This document shows positions 1 through 12,043 of a stretch of 64,000 bases of DNA, in pieces (the first letter of the stretch is position 1; each line of letters opens with the position of its first letter). The notes under the pieces were generated by a model. It did no database searches, was not told the DNA's origin, and saw only the letters and a list, made by a program, of their open reading frames with translations. Source of the stretch: Typha latifolia (lineage: Eukaryota; Streptophyta; Magnoliopsida; Poales; Typhaceae); the NCBI GenBank assembly GCA_019914945.1, contig CM034099.1, positions 15,737,923 through 15,801,922 of the forward strand, given 5' to 3'. A program made the position numbers and the translations under genes.

Positions 1-69
1 TGTTTTGACCTGTTTGATTTGTTTAAGTATACAAATCGAATCGAATTAGGTCGAGTCAACCCACAATCC

Positions 70-96
<27 letters not shown>
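70..96. repeat. (AT)n microsatellite
   Basis: An uninterrupted AT dinucleotide run followed by a short GTAT run, inside the hAT-like element. Confidence 0.95.
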
Positions 97-108
<12 letters not shown>

Positions 109-648
109 TCTACATATGCCTAACCCTAACTGACACACTCTCAATCTCCAATCCCTATTTCCCTCCTCCTTCCTCCTCCCTCACCCCCAACCCAAACCCT
201 CCTTCCCTTTCTTCCCCAGAAGACCTTTGTGCCCCCAAGTCCCCAACCTCCCTCCTCCTCCTCCTCCAAGCTCCCCTTCCGCCCTAAAAAGATCCGCAAG
301 CTGCCCTCCTCTTCCGATCCCTCCTCCAAGAAGTGCTCGAGTCGGCAACTGTGGATGACTCCTCCGAACTAGGCAGGAAAAAGAAGAGAAGATGATGAGT
401 GGAAGCATGAGTGTGTGTGACTGGTGCTTTCGGCTAAATTGCCTCCTGGTTGATGAAGCTCCTTCTCCAACACGATTCGCAATGCTTTCAATATACTCTC
501 CATTTTTGTCAATTTTAAGCTTGATTTGACAAGTAGATCTCATTATGTGATGCTTCTCTTTTGTAAATAATTAATCTATTTGAACTATAATTGAAGATTA
601 AAAATCTAAATTTCAATACATATATCATTCATTCGTGTTATCTTTTAG

Positions 649-800
649 CTGATCCGAAGAAAACAGAGCACTTGCAAGCCCTCAATGGAGCTGATGAGAT
701 CACAGTTATTCTAAGTAGATTTGTTAAAAGAGGGATCTTTTGATGATGTAGTTGAGAGATGTCAAGGTGTTTTCCACATAGCATCTCTCATGCATTTCAT
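649..800 (+). pseudogene. captured exon fragment of a cinnamoyl-CoA-reductase-like gene
   Basis: After a splice-acceptor-like TTTTAG, the frame from 651 reads DPKKTEHLQALNGADE. A frameshift then moves to the frame beginning near 721, which reads LLKEGSFDDVVERCQGVFHI. These match the conserved second-exon region of plant CCR/DFR-like NAD(P)-dependent short-chain dehydrogenases, where 'DPKKTEHL' precedes 'LF-ADLL-EGSFD--V-GC-GVFHTA'. A few codons between the two halves are altered, and homology fades after about 800. No other exon of such a gene is nearby. The fragment sits inside a hAT-like element, so I read it as a captured, non-functional exon piece with its 3' splice site. Confidence 0.75.
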
Positions 801-1239
801 GATTCGGGTGGTAATGGATCCGGTGCTGGTGGTGAACAGCGTCAATCTCGTTTTTAACTCGTTTTGTCATTTGGTATCAAGAATTATTTGGTTTGACTTC
901 ATCTCATGTTATTTCATATTTTGAAAAAGGAAGGTTGATCCATGGCAAATATTTTGTGTTGTAAAAATTGTTAATCAGGTTAATCGTGTAGTGTTATCTT
1001 ACTATCGTCATGTTAACATGTCACATGTACCCGACCCATTTATTAAACGGGTTACACGCGTCGTGTCATTTAATAATTAGGTCGTATTCGTGTCTATTAA
1101 ATTTGACCTGTTTAATCGGGTCATGTTCATGTTAGGGTGAATCTAGCCCGATCTGATTGCCACCTCTATTTGTGTTTGCTCAAATCTATGGTTATTTTAC
1201 TCTCTAAAAAATGAGATTTTTTTCATGTAAAGATCATTA

Positions 1240-1530
1240 TTGTTTGCATGCGATTGTGTATGATCTAATTGCTCTATATTGCCTACTATGGTTTAAATCA
1301 TACTTGATGATTTAGATCTCCAGATGTGCATACATATTGGATGTTTGTGTGATTATTCCACATTGAGATTTATATCTTATTGGGAATTGCAGTGAACCCC
1401 TTCAGTCTCACATGTTTGATTGAGTTGCTTTACATTGCTTACTATGTCTTAGATCTTACTTACTTGTTGATATAAATCTCTAGGTGTTTTTGCATGCATA
1501 CCAAATGTGTACTGTAATTTCATATTGAGA
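1240..1530. repeat. diverged tandem duplication
   Basis: Two similar stretches (about 1240-1375 and 1415-1530) share the order 'gattg...attgc.ctac.atgg.tta.atc...acttgttgat...atctc.aggtg'. No coding potential is seen. 1167-2394 otherwise holds no recognisable gene. Confidence 0.5.
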
Positions 1531-2394
1531 AAATTATCACCCTCACTTTTACTAGAACTCACAACTAGCATAAGAAGCCTAGAAATTCTCAATTAGTATC
1601 AGACCTCAGTGCTTCGTAATCTTGCACCATAACAAAGGTTTGCCAGCTTCTTATGTCCCAGAAGATAATATTATGAAGAAAATATGTGATGTCTACTTGT
1701 GAAAATCACTACAATTATGGTACAACATTTTTTCTAAAAATACCGATTGTCGCATTATATCTTAATGCTGCAGCTACAAGGATGTATTCTATAACACATG
1801 GAAGAATCAGAACTAATCAAAGCTAGTAATAGGTGGCTTGGAGAGATGAGGATTACCTATTTGAATTTTCCTTCCAAAACCTCTTTTTTCTGCACATCGA
1901 AATACCACTGATCAGCACAGATTTACAATAAAATCATACTGTAAATCAAAGTTATCCATATGCAGCACTTAAAAGCATTAGATTAACTCCCGTCCTGTAT
2001 GGCTTTTCAACTAGCCAAATTGGAAAAGATTATGCAATAATGATCTTTTGGATAAAACATCAAGGAACAACACAAACCATAATACTTCATAAAGTAATTT
2101 AATAGATTGTAGTTTTGTTTTACAAGAAGCACTCATTCTAGAAAGCAACTCATGGTAAGATTAATAAAGGGGCATGGAACAGAAAGAGAAAAAGAAAATT
2201 TGGAACCTCGTCAACCTCTAGTAGGTGACTTCAGAATAGTGCATCTCATATTGATGCAAATGCACACTGAATCACCTGCATTGCTGCACAAAGGCAGGTA
2301 GATGTAAAGGATAATGTGGGGAATCAGCAGATAATAGAGAGAGGACAACATTGTCTTTCAGTAAATCACATCACCCATTAAAATAACTGGAGAT

Positions 2395-2580
2395 AAGAAA
2401 CCTATTAAAATATAAAATATAAAAATCACTGTTCTCAACCAGCTTAAACTTTTAGAGTAGTTGGCGAGTTAACATGGTATCAGAGCCAAAAGTCACAAGT
2501 TCAAAACCTATAATATCCATTTCTACCTAAAAATATAAAACTCCACATATTTAAATTAATCCACTTTTTGGATTTTTCAG
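2395..2580 (+). repeat. dispersed repeat with copia-type primer-binding motif
   Basis: Contains TGGTATCAGAGCC (2476-2488), the plant initiator-Met-tRNA primer-binding motif used by Ty1/copia elements. It is preceded by a conserved 'cagcttaaacttttagagtagttgg' type stretch. A diverged second copy lies at about 51395-51560. It is probably the junction of a decayed copia 5' LTR and its leader. The flanking spacer 2581-4659 shows no gene I can support. Confidence 0.5.
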
Positions 2581-4659
2581 AGCAGTTTGAGTTAACAGAA
2601 CCAAAATTATGAGCATGAGGATGTGATAAAGTTACTTGATTAGCGAATTTACTTAGGTAATACACATTACAATCTTTGCAAAAAGTAAATTTATACAAAT
2701 GTCAAAACATTCATATGAAATTCATTATCCCTATGTTCACAATTGAAGAAAGATTAATTCTTGCTTCAGGTTGCACATGAATACTTGAAAAGGAATCAAT
2801 AGTCACAAAATCTCAAGTAATGACCGTGTCCTTGATCTGAATCAAGAGAGCATTATTAGCATATGTGATGCTCATGAGCCAAAAGATATTGATGCTCTTC
2901 ATATGGATTATTAGCTTGGAATTGTGAAATCCGATCATAATTTCACACATTCAAATTCATCAGTCCTTATAAAGGAGGTGTCTGTTTCAAGACTGATTAC
3001 ACAAAGATTGGGAGGGAGATGGGTAGGAAAAGTTTCAAAAAAGAACTGCAGGATGAGGTAAGCCAGGTAAGCAGATATTTGCACTAAGACTCATAAGTTC
3101 TACATGAAACCATATAATTAACTAAGAAAACCCCTTCATTCACAGATGTGAAGAAGAAAGGATATGTAGTGAAGGTGGCAATAAATTAATTAAAGTGATA
3201 ACACTACATTGAGTTTGCTAATTAATTAGACTATATATGATCTCTTAATTATACTCTCTTAGATATAACTAATTAGGTCTAAATCTCTCTTAATATATAT
3301 AGAATGGTTGATTATAAGATAAATTCCTAATATAGAATGCTTCTTATTTTTATTTTCTCTTCTTTATTATATATATAGATACATTACAATATATCGTGTT
3401 TACAGTTAAGCTAGAGAACAAATCAGAGAATATCAATAGCATGCTAATTAAGTAAGTTAGTACTTTTTTTAATTTTTAGGGTTCTATGTGAATAATTATT
3501 ATTTCTAATTTTTTTTATCATTTTTTTAATTTTTCAAAAAAATTTGCATTGTTAAAAAATATTTCAATTTTAAAAAGTCTAATCTACGACCGATACGGCT
3601 GATCTGGCTGATACATATCGTTTCTTTCGAAAGACCGATCCTGATTCTAATACTAATTTTTCGAACCTTGATTATATCCACAGATGAAGCTAATAGCCTG
3701 TCTCTTCTTCTCTTAACTATTAAAAAGAATGAAGAAATGGATAGGCTGAGACTTATAGATAAAGACAATATTATGAAAAAAAATTCTTTCTTTACTTATG
3801 CATGGCATCTCAGGGTAAGATGGTACACATCCATGGAAATATAGGGTATCTAGAGAAGTTTTAAGGAGCTCTACGGGGAAGTCTAAAGATCTGAAAATTT
3901 TCAGGCACTTGAGAAGAGTTAATAGTAAGACTTTCCGATTTATTGTGTCACATGTAAGTATTACAGAAGAAAAAGCACGTAAGAGGATAGTACAAAATGT
4001 ACACATGGCTAATCGTGTAAGATTCATGGGGACTTTAGTCTGCCAAAGTGTCCAAATTTACTAAGCTTCCTCACATCATTTTCCAAGGAGAAAAGATACA
4101 TCATAGCAATCCGGCAGGTCTCTGTCTCTCTCAGATAATTGTGACCATACATTAAGTCCTCTTCCTAGAAAATGAGAATATTGTGTCTTGAACTCATGAA
4201 CTTACAAATTACAACAAAATTATCACGTGATAAACCTGCAATATTTTAGAGGAGTTATGGACGATGCCAAGAGAAAGTTAATATCAGGGATGCATCCTTA
4301 CTGCTTAGGACCCCCACAGGTAAACAACTGCCGCAATTTCCTAGTAAGAAAGCATTCTGAATAGCACCTTACTGCGTGAAAGGTAGCATAAAGGATCCAA
4401 TCATCCAATTACATGAAACCTCCAAGTAGATAAAAATCACTTGATCTTGTAAAGAATATAGAAGTAGAATATATTCTGACAAGAACACATAGCTATATAC
4501 TATTTCACTTTCTGACCTTATCTAAATTGAATAAATGAATTTTCATCTGATCTCCCACCAACCACATATAAAAAATGCTCCAGAGAATTGACATATATTT
4601 GCTACTGCCTGCCAAGCCGACATCAAATTTCTACGAATTGTTTTCAGAGCAAGATCAAA

Positions 4660-5568
4660 TTATAGAGAGACTAGAAATAAAACTACTAGAAACCGAATTA
4701 GTCCAGCAATGGAAATAGATGAAATGGCATAAATAAGATGAAGATATACACAAGATCTAGCACTACTACAACTTAAAAGTAGAAGATAAAGATTTAATGG
4801 AAGTAAGTCTAGGAACTTACTGCAAACTTTCGAGTGCGTGCGATCGGAGCAAAGGCACATGAAAGAGAAAGTCGAATAATTATACCCACATTCACCCTTG
4901 CTTTCTAAGCAGGCAGGGCAACCATCCTCCGTCCATTCCAGTGAAAATCCTTCTTGCACCAGCCTCTTGTAATCACCCCCATCTGCCCCCTTATACCCCA
5001 AAACCGGCACAAAGGAAGAATTGCAATCGCTCGAAAAATTGGAAGGCTTATCGTCCGGATAATTTCCTTCAAGGTGGGCATAGGTGCCATTAGAACAAGT
5101 TGGATAGTAATAGGAATTGGCTGGTGGAGTCGAGCAATTATAATAGAAGAAGAGTTTCTTGTTAGTTGTCCTAATTCGGAAGGGTGTGAGATTGAAATTG
5201 AGGTCGTAATGGATAACTGGGCAATCCCGTAAAAATTTGGAATCGATAACCTGAAGGGAGTTATCATCGTAAATGATCTTGACGACTTGGTAGCTGCTAA
5301 GAAATGGGGAGGTGTGATTATTGTTGCAGGTGACCTGAAAGGCTGGATAGCCACAGTAATTTGGCTGCTCTCCCTGAAGCCAAAATGGGTATTTTATTTG
5401 GTGATTACCACAATACTTGTCCACGCAATCCCCGAGCTTTGGTTCAGTTGATTTGGCTAGACCCAGCAATGAAAAGAAGAAGAAGAAGAAGAAGAAGCCT
5501 TCGATTTGCAGACTAGAATTGGGATACATCTTTTTTTGCAGAGCATAGAGGAAGGGGAATGAATGCAA
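4660..5568 (-). CDS. LRK10/WAK-like receptor extracellular protein, no kinase exon found
   Basis: The open frame gives 302 residues. A hydrophobic signal peptide contains a run of eight Phe and is followed by a galacturonan-binding (GUB_WAK) domain with the hallmarks YCGNHQIKYPFW and CGYPAFQVTCNNN. Next comes a C-terminal WAK-associated Cys-rich segment, CPACLESKGECGYN...FMCLC. In LRK10L-type receptors this extracellular half occupies exon 1, and a later exon carries the membrane helix and Ser/Thr kinase. A good donor, TGCA|GTAAGT, follows 'SKVC' (exon 1 would be 4821-5568, phase 1). Translation beyond it is an unspliced hydrophobic tail ending at 4660. No kinase motif (GxGxxG, HRD, DFG) appears on the minus strand down to position 1. 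It may be a truncated gene, a secreted or short isoform, or have a distant exon. The second Met (14) is an equally good start because it directly precedes the signal peptide. Confidence 0.8.
   Translation of the reverse strand: MHSFPFLYALQKKMYPNSSLQIEGFFFFFFFFSLLGLAKSTEPKLGDCVDKYCGNHQIKYPFWLQGEQPNYCGYPAFQVTCNNNHTSPFLSSYQVVKIIYDDNSLQVIDSKFLRDCPVIHYDLNFNLTPFRIRTTNKKLFFYYNCSTPPANSYYYPTCSNGTYAHLEGNYPDDKPSNFSSDCNSSFVPVLGYKGADGGDYKRLVQEGFSLEWTEDGCPACLESKGECGYNYSTFSFMCLCSDRTHSKVCSKFLDLLPLNLYLLLLSCSSARSCVYLHLIYAISSISIAGLIRFLVVLFLVSL
5475..5500. repeat. GAA/TTC microsatellite inside coding sequence
   Basis: A GAA triplet run on the plus strand encodes the Phe tract of the signal peptide of the LRK10L-like protein on the minus strand. 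Confidence 0.85.
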
Positions 5569-5798
5569 GATTAGAAGATGAGAGAGAGATGGACAGTTTG
5601 ATGAAGGCTTAATTATTTGACCAAGCTTCTCAAGGGCGTATTCCGTTTATTCAAAGAGGAGTTTTTGTTTGGGGAGTGACAAAGATGGAAAGGCTTTAAA
5701 GTCTATGCATATAGTTAATTTTGTCTTAAAAGCTTAAAGCAAGTGTTGAAGATAAGTTTTATAAGAGGAATTTTTAGTTTACCCTCTGGGTGATTAGA

Positions 5799-7002
5799 AA
5801 CATTTTATATCTAACATCCTGAGTTTTCATCTATTTTAGGTTTCATCCTGCACCCTATATTTTTAATATTTAGAAATCGAGTCTAATGTTTTACTAAACA
5901 TTTGCTAAAAAAAATGCTCTAGGTTAGAGTAACAGTAATACTGATTAGACTGAGGGAGTAAATTAGATTTGGCTAAAAAAGTAAAATAAGTTAAGTTCTT
6001 AACCTCCTCCTTCCTTAGCTTGAGTAAGGTATTTTGGTAATTGTGTAAGGTATATTTGGGTTGAATGAAATATTTTAGAGGTTTCTTCCGTGTAATAGAA
6101 TTAATTCTTTATCAATCAATTTAATAAAGATGTAACCGTAAAGATCTTTAAGGGTATAATTGGAATGAAAGATATTACCGGTTCAGCAAGTAATTTTTTT
6201 AAGATATATAATCTTGCACATTATTTTTTAATAATGATATTATCTTAATATTTTATTAAGTAAAAGATATATATATATCATTAACTGAGAGTAATGTATA
6301 TATATCAAAATAAGGGTATTGATGTCTTTTATAATCAACTTGATGAAAATTTAATTACATTTTATCTTTTTGATTATTTTTTATTATTTACATATATCTC
6401 CCATTAGTTTAAGATTGATTTAAATTAAATTTTAATAGATATAGATAGAGAATTATATTTAAATTGAAGTTATCTCCAAATAATCAAATTTAAATTATTT
6501 AATATTAAATGATATCTCCTATAATTAAGGCATAATTATATTTAAGAGAGAAATCTTAACGGAAGAAAAAAAACGTGTAGTCCTTACCGTAAAGTTAATT
6601 GTTTATTAATCACTTTGATGAAGATCTAATGGTTAAGATCTTCAAGGGTATAATAAGAAAATTAGAAAGTTAGACACACGTAATTAATCTTCTTAACTAA
6701 TATACTCTTTTTTTACGTAAGGTGGTTTTGGAACCGATAGCGGGTATGAAAGGATTAAGATTATAATTTTTCAAGATGCATTGAAGTATTTGCCAATATT
6801 TTAAACTAGATAAGAATATTTTGATAATACTCTAAATGTAGTAACTTAACTAAGAAAGTCAGTTAAAGTAACAAACCCAACAACAAGGTGCTTTATGTAA
6901 ATTAGAGGTAAAATACAGGATTCATGTAGAAATATTAAAAATGCAAGGCGTAAATCATAAATAGATTAAAAAATTAGGGTATTAAATATAATTTTTTTCT
7001 AA
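5799..7002. mobile_element. TIR element, about 1.2 kb, no transposase
   Basis: The left end (about 5799-5880, 'ttagaaacattttatatcta...') pairs with the reverse complement of the right end (about 6915-7002, 'ttagaaaaaaattatattta...'). The imperfect inverted repeat is about 80 bp. The interior is AT-rich, with repeated 'gatgaagatctaa...aagatcttcaagggtata' modules near 6100-6180 and 6590-6650. This suggests a degraded MULE- or MITE-like element. The target duplication is not clear. Confidence 0.45.
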
Positions 7003-7456
7003 AGATAATTATATTTAGAATCTTTAAAAGCTATTCCATTTTCACATAGACTTTTTAACTTATTTTTAAAATCATTGGTCCACTTAATTAAGTAAAACCT
7101 TTCAAACATTTTTTTCCTTAATTACTATTTTTCTTTTTATTTTCTGTTAAGAAAATGCCACTTAGCTAGTTGTAAAAATTAAGGACAAAATGGTCGAATA
7201 ATGTATTCTGACTATATAGAGATGGAAAATATTAACCAGCTAAGGGAAGAAATTGTCACAAAAATAAATAAGAGGTTAAATAGTTAGATGAAAAAATAGC
7301 AATAATTTAGAAACCCTGTGTAATTAATCTATAAAATTTATAAAATGTAGACTATGTTGTCGGGTCAATGATTAATCTATAAATTTTAATTAATTAAAAA
7401 TTATGAAAGAAAATAAAATATCCCACTAAGTATGAAATGGTTGATAAAATATTAAG

Positions 7457-7966
7457 ATTTTTATAAATCACACACTATATTTTACTTATTTTGTGATTCA
7501 CGCTCATCTTTGATAATTTTATTATACGACCCTTTATTTTCTCCTATAATTTTAATTTAACACTCTAATAACACTGACCAAATTACTAAAATACTTCTAC
7601 CGTTCCTTCTCTTTTTTTATATTCCTCCACATCTTCCCCCACATATCTCTTCCACTACCGCGTCGCCACCACTATATTTCCTCGTCTTCTCCTCTCCCTT
7701 TTCTCCTCCGCCTTATTTTCTTATTCTTTTTCTTCTTATTCTTTAGAAGAGAAAAAGAAAATAAAAAGATAAGAGTAATTTGAATTTTTATAAATTATTT
7801 TATATATTATAATAGAATATTTATTTTTTATACTATTTAAGTTAATTTAGGATATTAAATAAAAATTATAGGGAAAAATAAGAGGGCGAATTATAAAATT
7901 TTTAAAAATAGGATGTAAATTATAAAATAGGTAAAATATAGAGTGGGATATGTAAAAAATTTAAAA
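7457..7966. mobile_element. long-TIR MITE, copy A
   Basis: The left arm (ATTTTTATAAATCACACACT...) and the inverted right arm ending at 7966 (read inward: AATTTTTTACATATCCCACT) align over roughly 150 bp, around a short CT-rich centre. Related copies occur at 8535-9087 and 26966-27464. There is no coding potential, and no convincing target duplication was found. Confidence 0.6.
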
Positions 7967-8534
7967 GTATCGAAATAACGTCCTTTTCGGATGTTGACAG
8001 GAAATGGGCACAAAAGATTCTGTTGCATGGGGAGGACTTTTGCTCAAAAAGCCGATTCGGGATTTAGAATAGAATGAAAAGAAAGGACACACGATAGCCG
8101 TTCATCTGGACGATTGGACCGCTCGTTCTACGAGACGGGGCGATTCTCGCTTTGGGTGCCTCTCCAAGTCCAAGCCTCTCTTGTCACCTACTAGTCTACT
8201 ACTCGTGGATGTCAGTCACGGAGGCCCAGCACTTTGGCGAAAAATTAGTTATTTAATTTTTTTTATTGGAAAATAGTGTGAGTCTGACATAATCAATATT
8301 AGACTCTCTAAAAACCATTTTATTATTATTCCTAAAAGTAAGATAAGAGAAAAAAATAAGATAATTATTTGAATTTTTTCGTTGATACGATCGAGGGTGG
8401 GAGTTCTTTTTAGCTCACTAGAGTGAAAATAGTTAATAGTTGAAAGGTCTTACTGTAATATTTTTTATTTTCTTTTATATTTTTCTAAAATATTTTAATT
8501 AATTAGAATTTCTCTCTATAATTTTTTTTCTTCT

Positions 8535-9087
8535 AAAAATTTTATAAATCAAACCCTACATTTCACAAATTTTTCAATTCATATTTTGTCTTTGAAGATT
8601 TTATAATCCCAACCCTCTTTTTTTATAATTTTTATTTAACGCTCCGACGTTATTGTGACTAATTAACATTAACTAAATTACTAAAATACTTCTACCGCCT
8701 TCTCTCCTCCTCTCTACAGCTCTATTACCTTCCTTAAACTTCCGCCAATCACATTTTCCCACCATTGTTGCGCTACCACCTTCCTTTCTCTCCCCTCTTC
8801 TTCATATTCTCCTTTCTCCTCTTTATTTTCTTCTTCCGCCTCCTCTTCTACCTATCATTACGCTAACCGAAGGTTTACCGAAGGTTTACCGAAGAATATG
8901 GAACTAGCTGAGCATCTCGACACTTCGATTTGGGGATCAAAACCTCCTACTTAGGCATCATAAGATGGTGAGGATAATAGGGGGAAGATGAGAGAGGAGA
9001 GGATAAAAGAGATATGAGTAATTTAGTTATTCTACAAATTATTCAGTATACTATAATAAAATATTTTTTATTGATACTATTCATGTT
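8535..9087. mobile_element. long-TIR MITE, copy B, right arm lost
   Basis: The left arm (AAATTTTATAAATCAAACCC...) and centre match copy A. The right arm stops at 9087, where a gypsy-type LTR copy begins, and no right-arm sequence is found at the far side of that copy. It is therefore a truncated MITE. Confidence 0.5.
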
Positions 9088-11177
9088 TGTACTAACTCAA
9101 TCCTAAAAAAATTGTTTATGGGCATGATGTGGTCGGCCACATTATGCCCGGCCTCATGCTCCTACAAGCAAGCTCGTAGGGGAGAGGGTACCACACAACA
9201 CCTATTGCTACTACTGCGGCCAACTGGTTAAGGCGAGCCCCACCACCGCTCTAGGACCCCTCCCACTGTCTCCTCTATACTCCTGTCTCACACAAACTCT
9301 CGTTCGTCTCTCTCACAAACTCTCTCGTTCTTCTCTCTCTCCCAATCTTCTTCTTAATTGCCAACCTCTATCATCCTTAATCACCGTCATCAATTCGACA
9401 AGAGGTGGGCCGCTAGTTGGCCAGCAATAGCCAATACCCTTCCCGCCGGCTAGGATCTGCACTCCCCACCCTTCCTTTCTCTTTTGCTCCTTTTTCTTCT
9501 TCTCCTTTTTCCCCTTCTTCTTTTTCTTCCTTTCCTTCTCTTTTGGTTCTCCTCTCTGTACTAACTGTAGTGCCAGGTCAAGCCTAGCACTGTAACAAAG
9601 ATAGTGATAGGGCTCGACCTAACACTACAATAAAGAGATTTTCTCTCCTTTTCTGTTAATTATTTGTTTTATTAATGTAAATTAGATTTAATTAGAGAGT
9701 TAATTCTTTTAAATAATATGTACTCACTAACACAATTATTAACAAAGTATGATAAGCATAATAATTAATTAACCGTAATTATTATATATCTATAACTTAT
9801 ATTATGTTAACACATATAACATTATTAATAATAATCATACTGATATATATTCAAATTCATTTTTATACAAAATAGTATTTAACAATATGGTGTTAGAAGA
9901 AATACATCATATATAAATTTGAATATTAAGCTTTGATAATTATTTTCATATGATTGGCAATTATTACTTTATGTATAATGATTAATTAAGTAAGAGCAGA
10001 ATCACATTAACTATAATTAGATTTTGTCTAAACTTACATTTTTATTTATACTTATATATATTTAACATTTTATCATTTATATAAAAGACAATTATTTATA
10101 TCCTTATTTCCTAATAATATATTTATAGTACTAAATTATATATATAATATAGATTGAGTTATTTAATAAAAATAAAATAAAAAAGTAATTCTAAACCTAA
10201 CAAACCACATCATATTTTTGCACCAATACATTTTAATTGGATAAACGACTAATTTCATACTACCAAACATTTTAGATTTCAAACTTCTTATTTGAGATTA
10301 TGTGAACACTGCTAGCAATGAGTTGACGCTCGGTTGACGAATGTAAAGAATACGTGTCTTGTGTCTTTTGATCAGACTGTATTAGGATATGTTATATATT
10401 ATATATACGCATTTTACTTTGGCTTCCAGCATGATTATATGATCTTATATAGAGATGATTACAGTCAAGCATATTTTATCATTCATTTGATTAGATGATT
10501 TTGGATATGAATATGTTGTTCATTATTAGAAGTGACCGGAGATGACTATTTTATTATGCTTTTATGTCGAGATAATTTCTAGCATGAGTATGCATATGAC
10601 AGATATATAATTAGAGACTATATTGTATTATATTTCTTTTTAACTTTTTTACCACATAAATTTTAAGATGCATAATTTATTATAGTACTGGATAAATGCA
10701 TATAATATGTGATTTAGAATGAAAGTATGAAATCTAATTAATAGGATAATTATAGAAAGTGTGAGGATACTCGAATGGGTGCGAGGGTTGGGATATGCTT
10801 AGTGGATGATTGATCACTTAATATATTCACGATCCTATGGCTTTACATCTGAGAAAGATAGTATGTGTGCGCAATAGAATTTGAATATATATCATTCGCT
10901 ATGGCATATTTGGTGAGTTATCCTCATATAATTTCTATCAACTAGAAGGATGCTCGGTCTGGATAAATGTTGACACTCTTAACAAATGACAATGTATGAT
11001 TATGACTGAGATACCCTTAGCAGATGATAAGGTATGTTTTGAGTCTTCAAGCACAATAATGAAACTGGATACCGAGTATAATAATGTGATTCTTAAATGG
11101 CATTGATGATTGAGAGATTAACGATTATATTATTATCTGATATACATGATTATCAATTTGTTATCATGTATCATTGT
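9088..11177 (-). mobile_element. gypsy-type LTR, copy 3 (minus), first part
   Basis: Starts TGTACTAACTCAATCC and matches the reverse complement of the right end of copy 2 (TGTAAGAACCCAATC). It shares the 'atgggcatga...ggccac...ggcctca' block, then the CT-rich block, then a long AT-rich part. Near 10750-11150 it shares the 'gtgaggatactcgaatgggtgcgagggtt' region. It is interrupted at 11177 by the copia element and resumes at 24974. Heavily diverged, so older than copies 1 and 2. No protein is encoded. Confidence 0.75.
11173..11177. repeat. target-site duplication ATTGT, left
   Basis: ATTGT immediately outside the left LTR of the copia element. It is identical to 24969-24973. Confidence 0.8.
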
Positions 11178-12043
11178 TAAAAAAACTCCTAGACACATGT
11201 ATGTATCTAAATCCTATGCAATGATATCACTTGTTCGCTTAAGTAAAAGTCCGAAGAAATATTAAAAACGAAAGCAAAGATGAATGCCAAGATTTTAATA
11301 TGGAAAAACTCAAACGGAAAAAAAACCATGAATCCAAACTCGGATCAAAACCAATCACTAGAATAGTAGCAGTTACAAGACTGACTCACAAAACAACCCG
11401 TCGATCCAAATGACTTTATTCCTCTCAATCTTGCTTGCTAGAACCCACGATTCACTACTTCTCGTGATTGATGTCCAACCTCAGTAGCCCTCGAGATTGT
11501 TCTTTCATCTAGATAGCCCTTAAGACAAAAGATTAAGCTTTTTAGAATAGTAAGATCTTATTCGTTGAAGAACTGATGTAACATCAAGAAGTCTCCTTCA
11601 AAATTGTCTCTTCAACCACCCTAGAGTTAGGGCATCACAATACTTATATAAGATCTCCAAGATAAAGCCAAATCCAAGTCTTATCCAAACTCACGAAAGT
11701 CCAAAAATTACAAAATTTTATTGGCGCGTTCGAACACGGCCCCGGGTGCATACGAACGGCCTGACTTGATCCCAGGTGCATTCAAACGGGCCCAAGTGCA
11801 TTCAAATGCAACAGCCTGAATTTCACAGGTTGCGTTCGAACGTGTTTGTGAACACTGCTATCGGTCTGTGTGAATGCATGTACCCGCGTTCGAACGCGCT
11901 TGTGAATGCGGCTCTCGGTCTGTGTGAACGCATGTCCCCATGTTCGAACGCGCTTATAAACGCAGCTCTCGGTCTGTGTGAACGCATGTACCCGTGTTCA
12001 AACGCGCTTGTGAACGCAGCTTTCGATCTGCGTGAACTCGTGA
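11178..12043 (-). repeat. 3' LTR of the copia element, part 1
   Basis: Matches 23894-24700 closely, including the sequence next to the terminus and the TTCGAA tandem repeats. The terminal CA is mutated to TA. It is broken at 12044 by LTR copy 1. Confidence 0.88.

Larger units (their letters stand above)
1..1166. mobile_element. hAT-like non-autonomous transposon, left end outside the window
   Basis: The right end reads, on the minus strand, TAGAGGTGGCAATCAGATCG, the typical start of plant hAT-type elements. It is followed inward by many short repeats of an 'acgggtt / aacccgt' type, as in the element at 61618-63042. The leftmost bases (around 8-60) carry the same style of subterminal sequence, so the left end probably lies just outside the window. 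The interior has a pyrimidine-rich stretch (150-310), an AT microsatellite and a captured gene fragment (649-800). No transposase is seen. The target duplication cannot be checked because one end is missing. Confidence 0.6.

Noticed and set aside
3713..4027. 104-residue minus frame downstream of the LRK10L-like gene, considered as a kinase exon
   Set aside because: No kinase motif or splice-site agreement.
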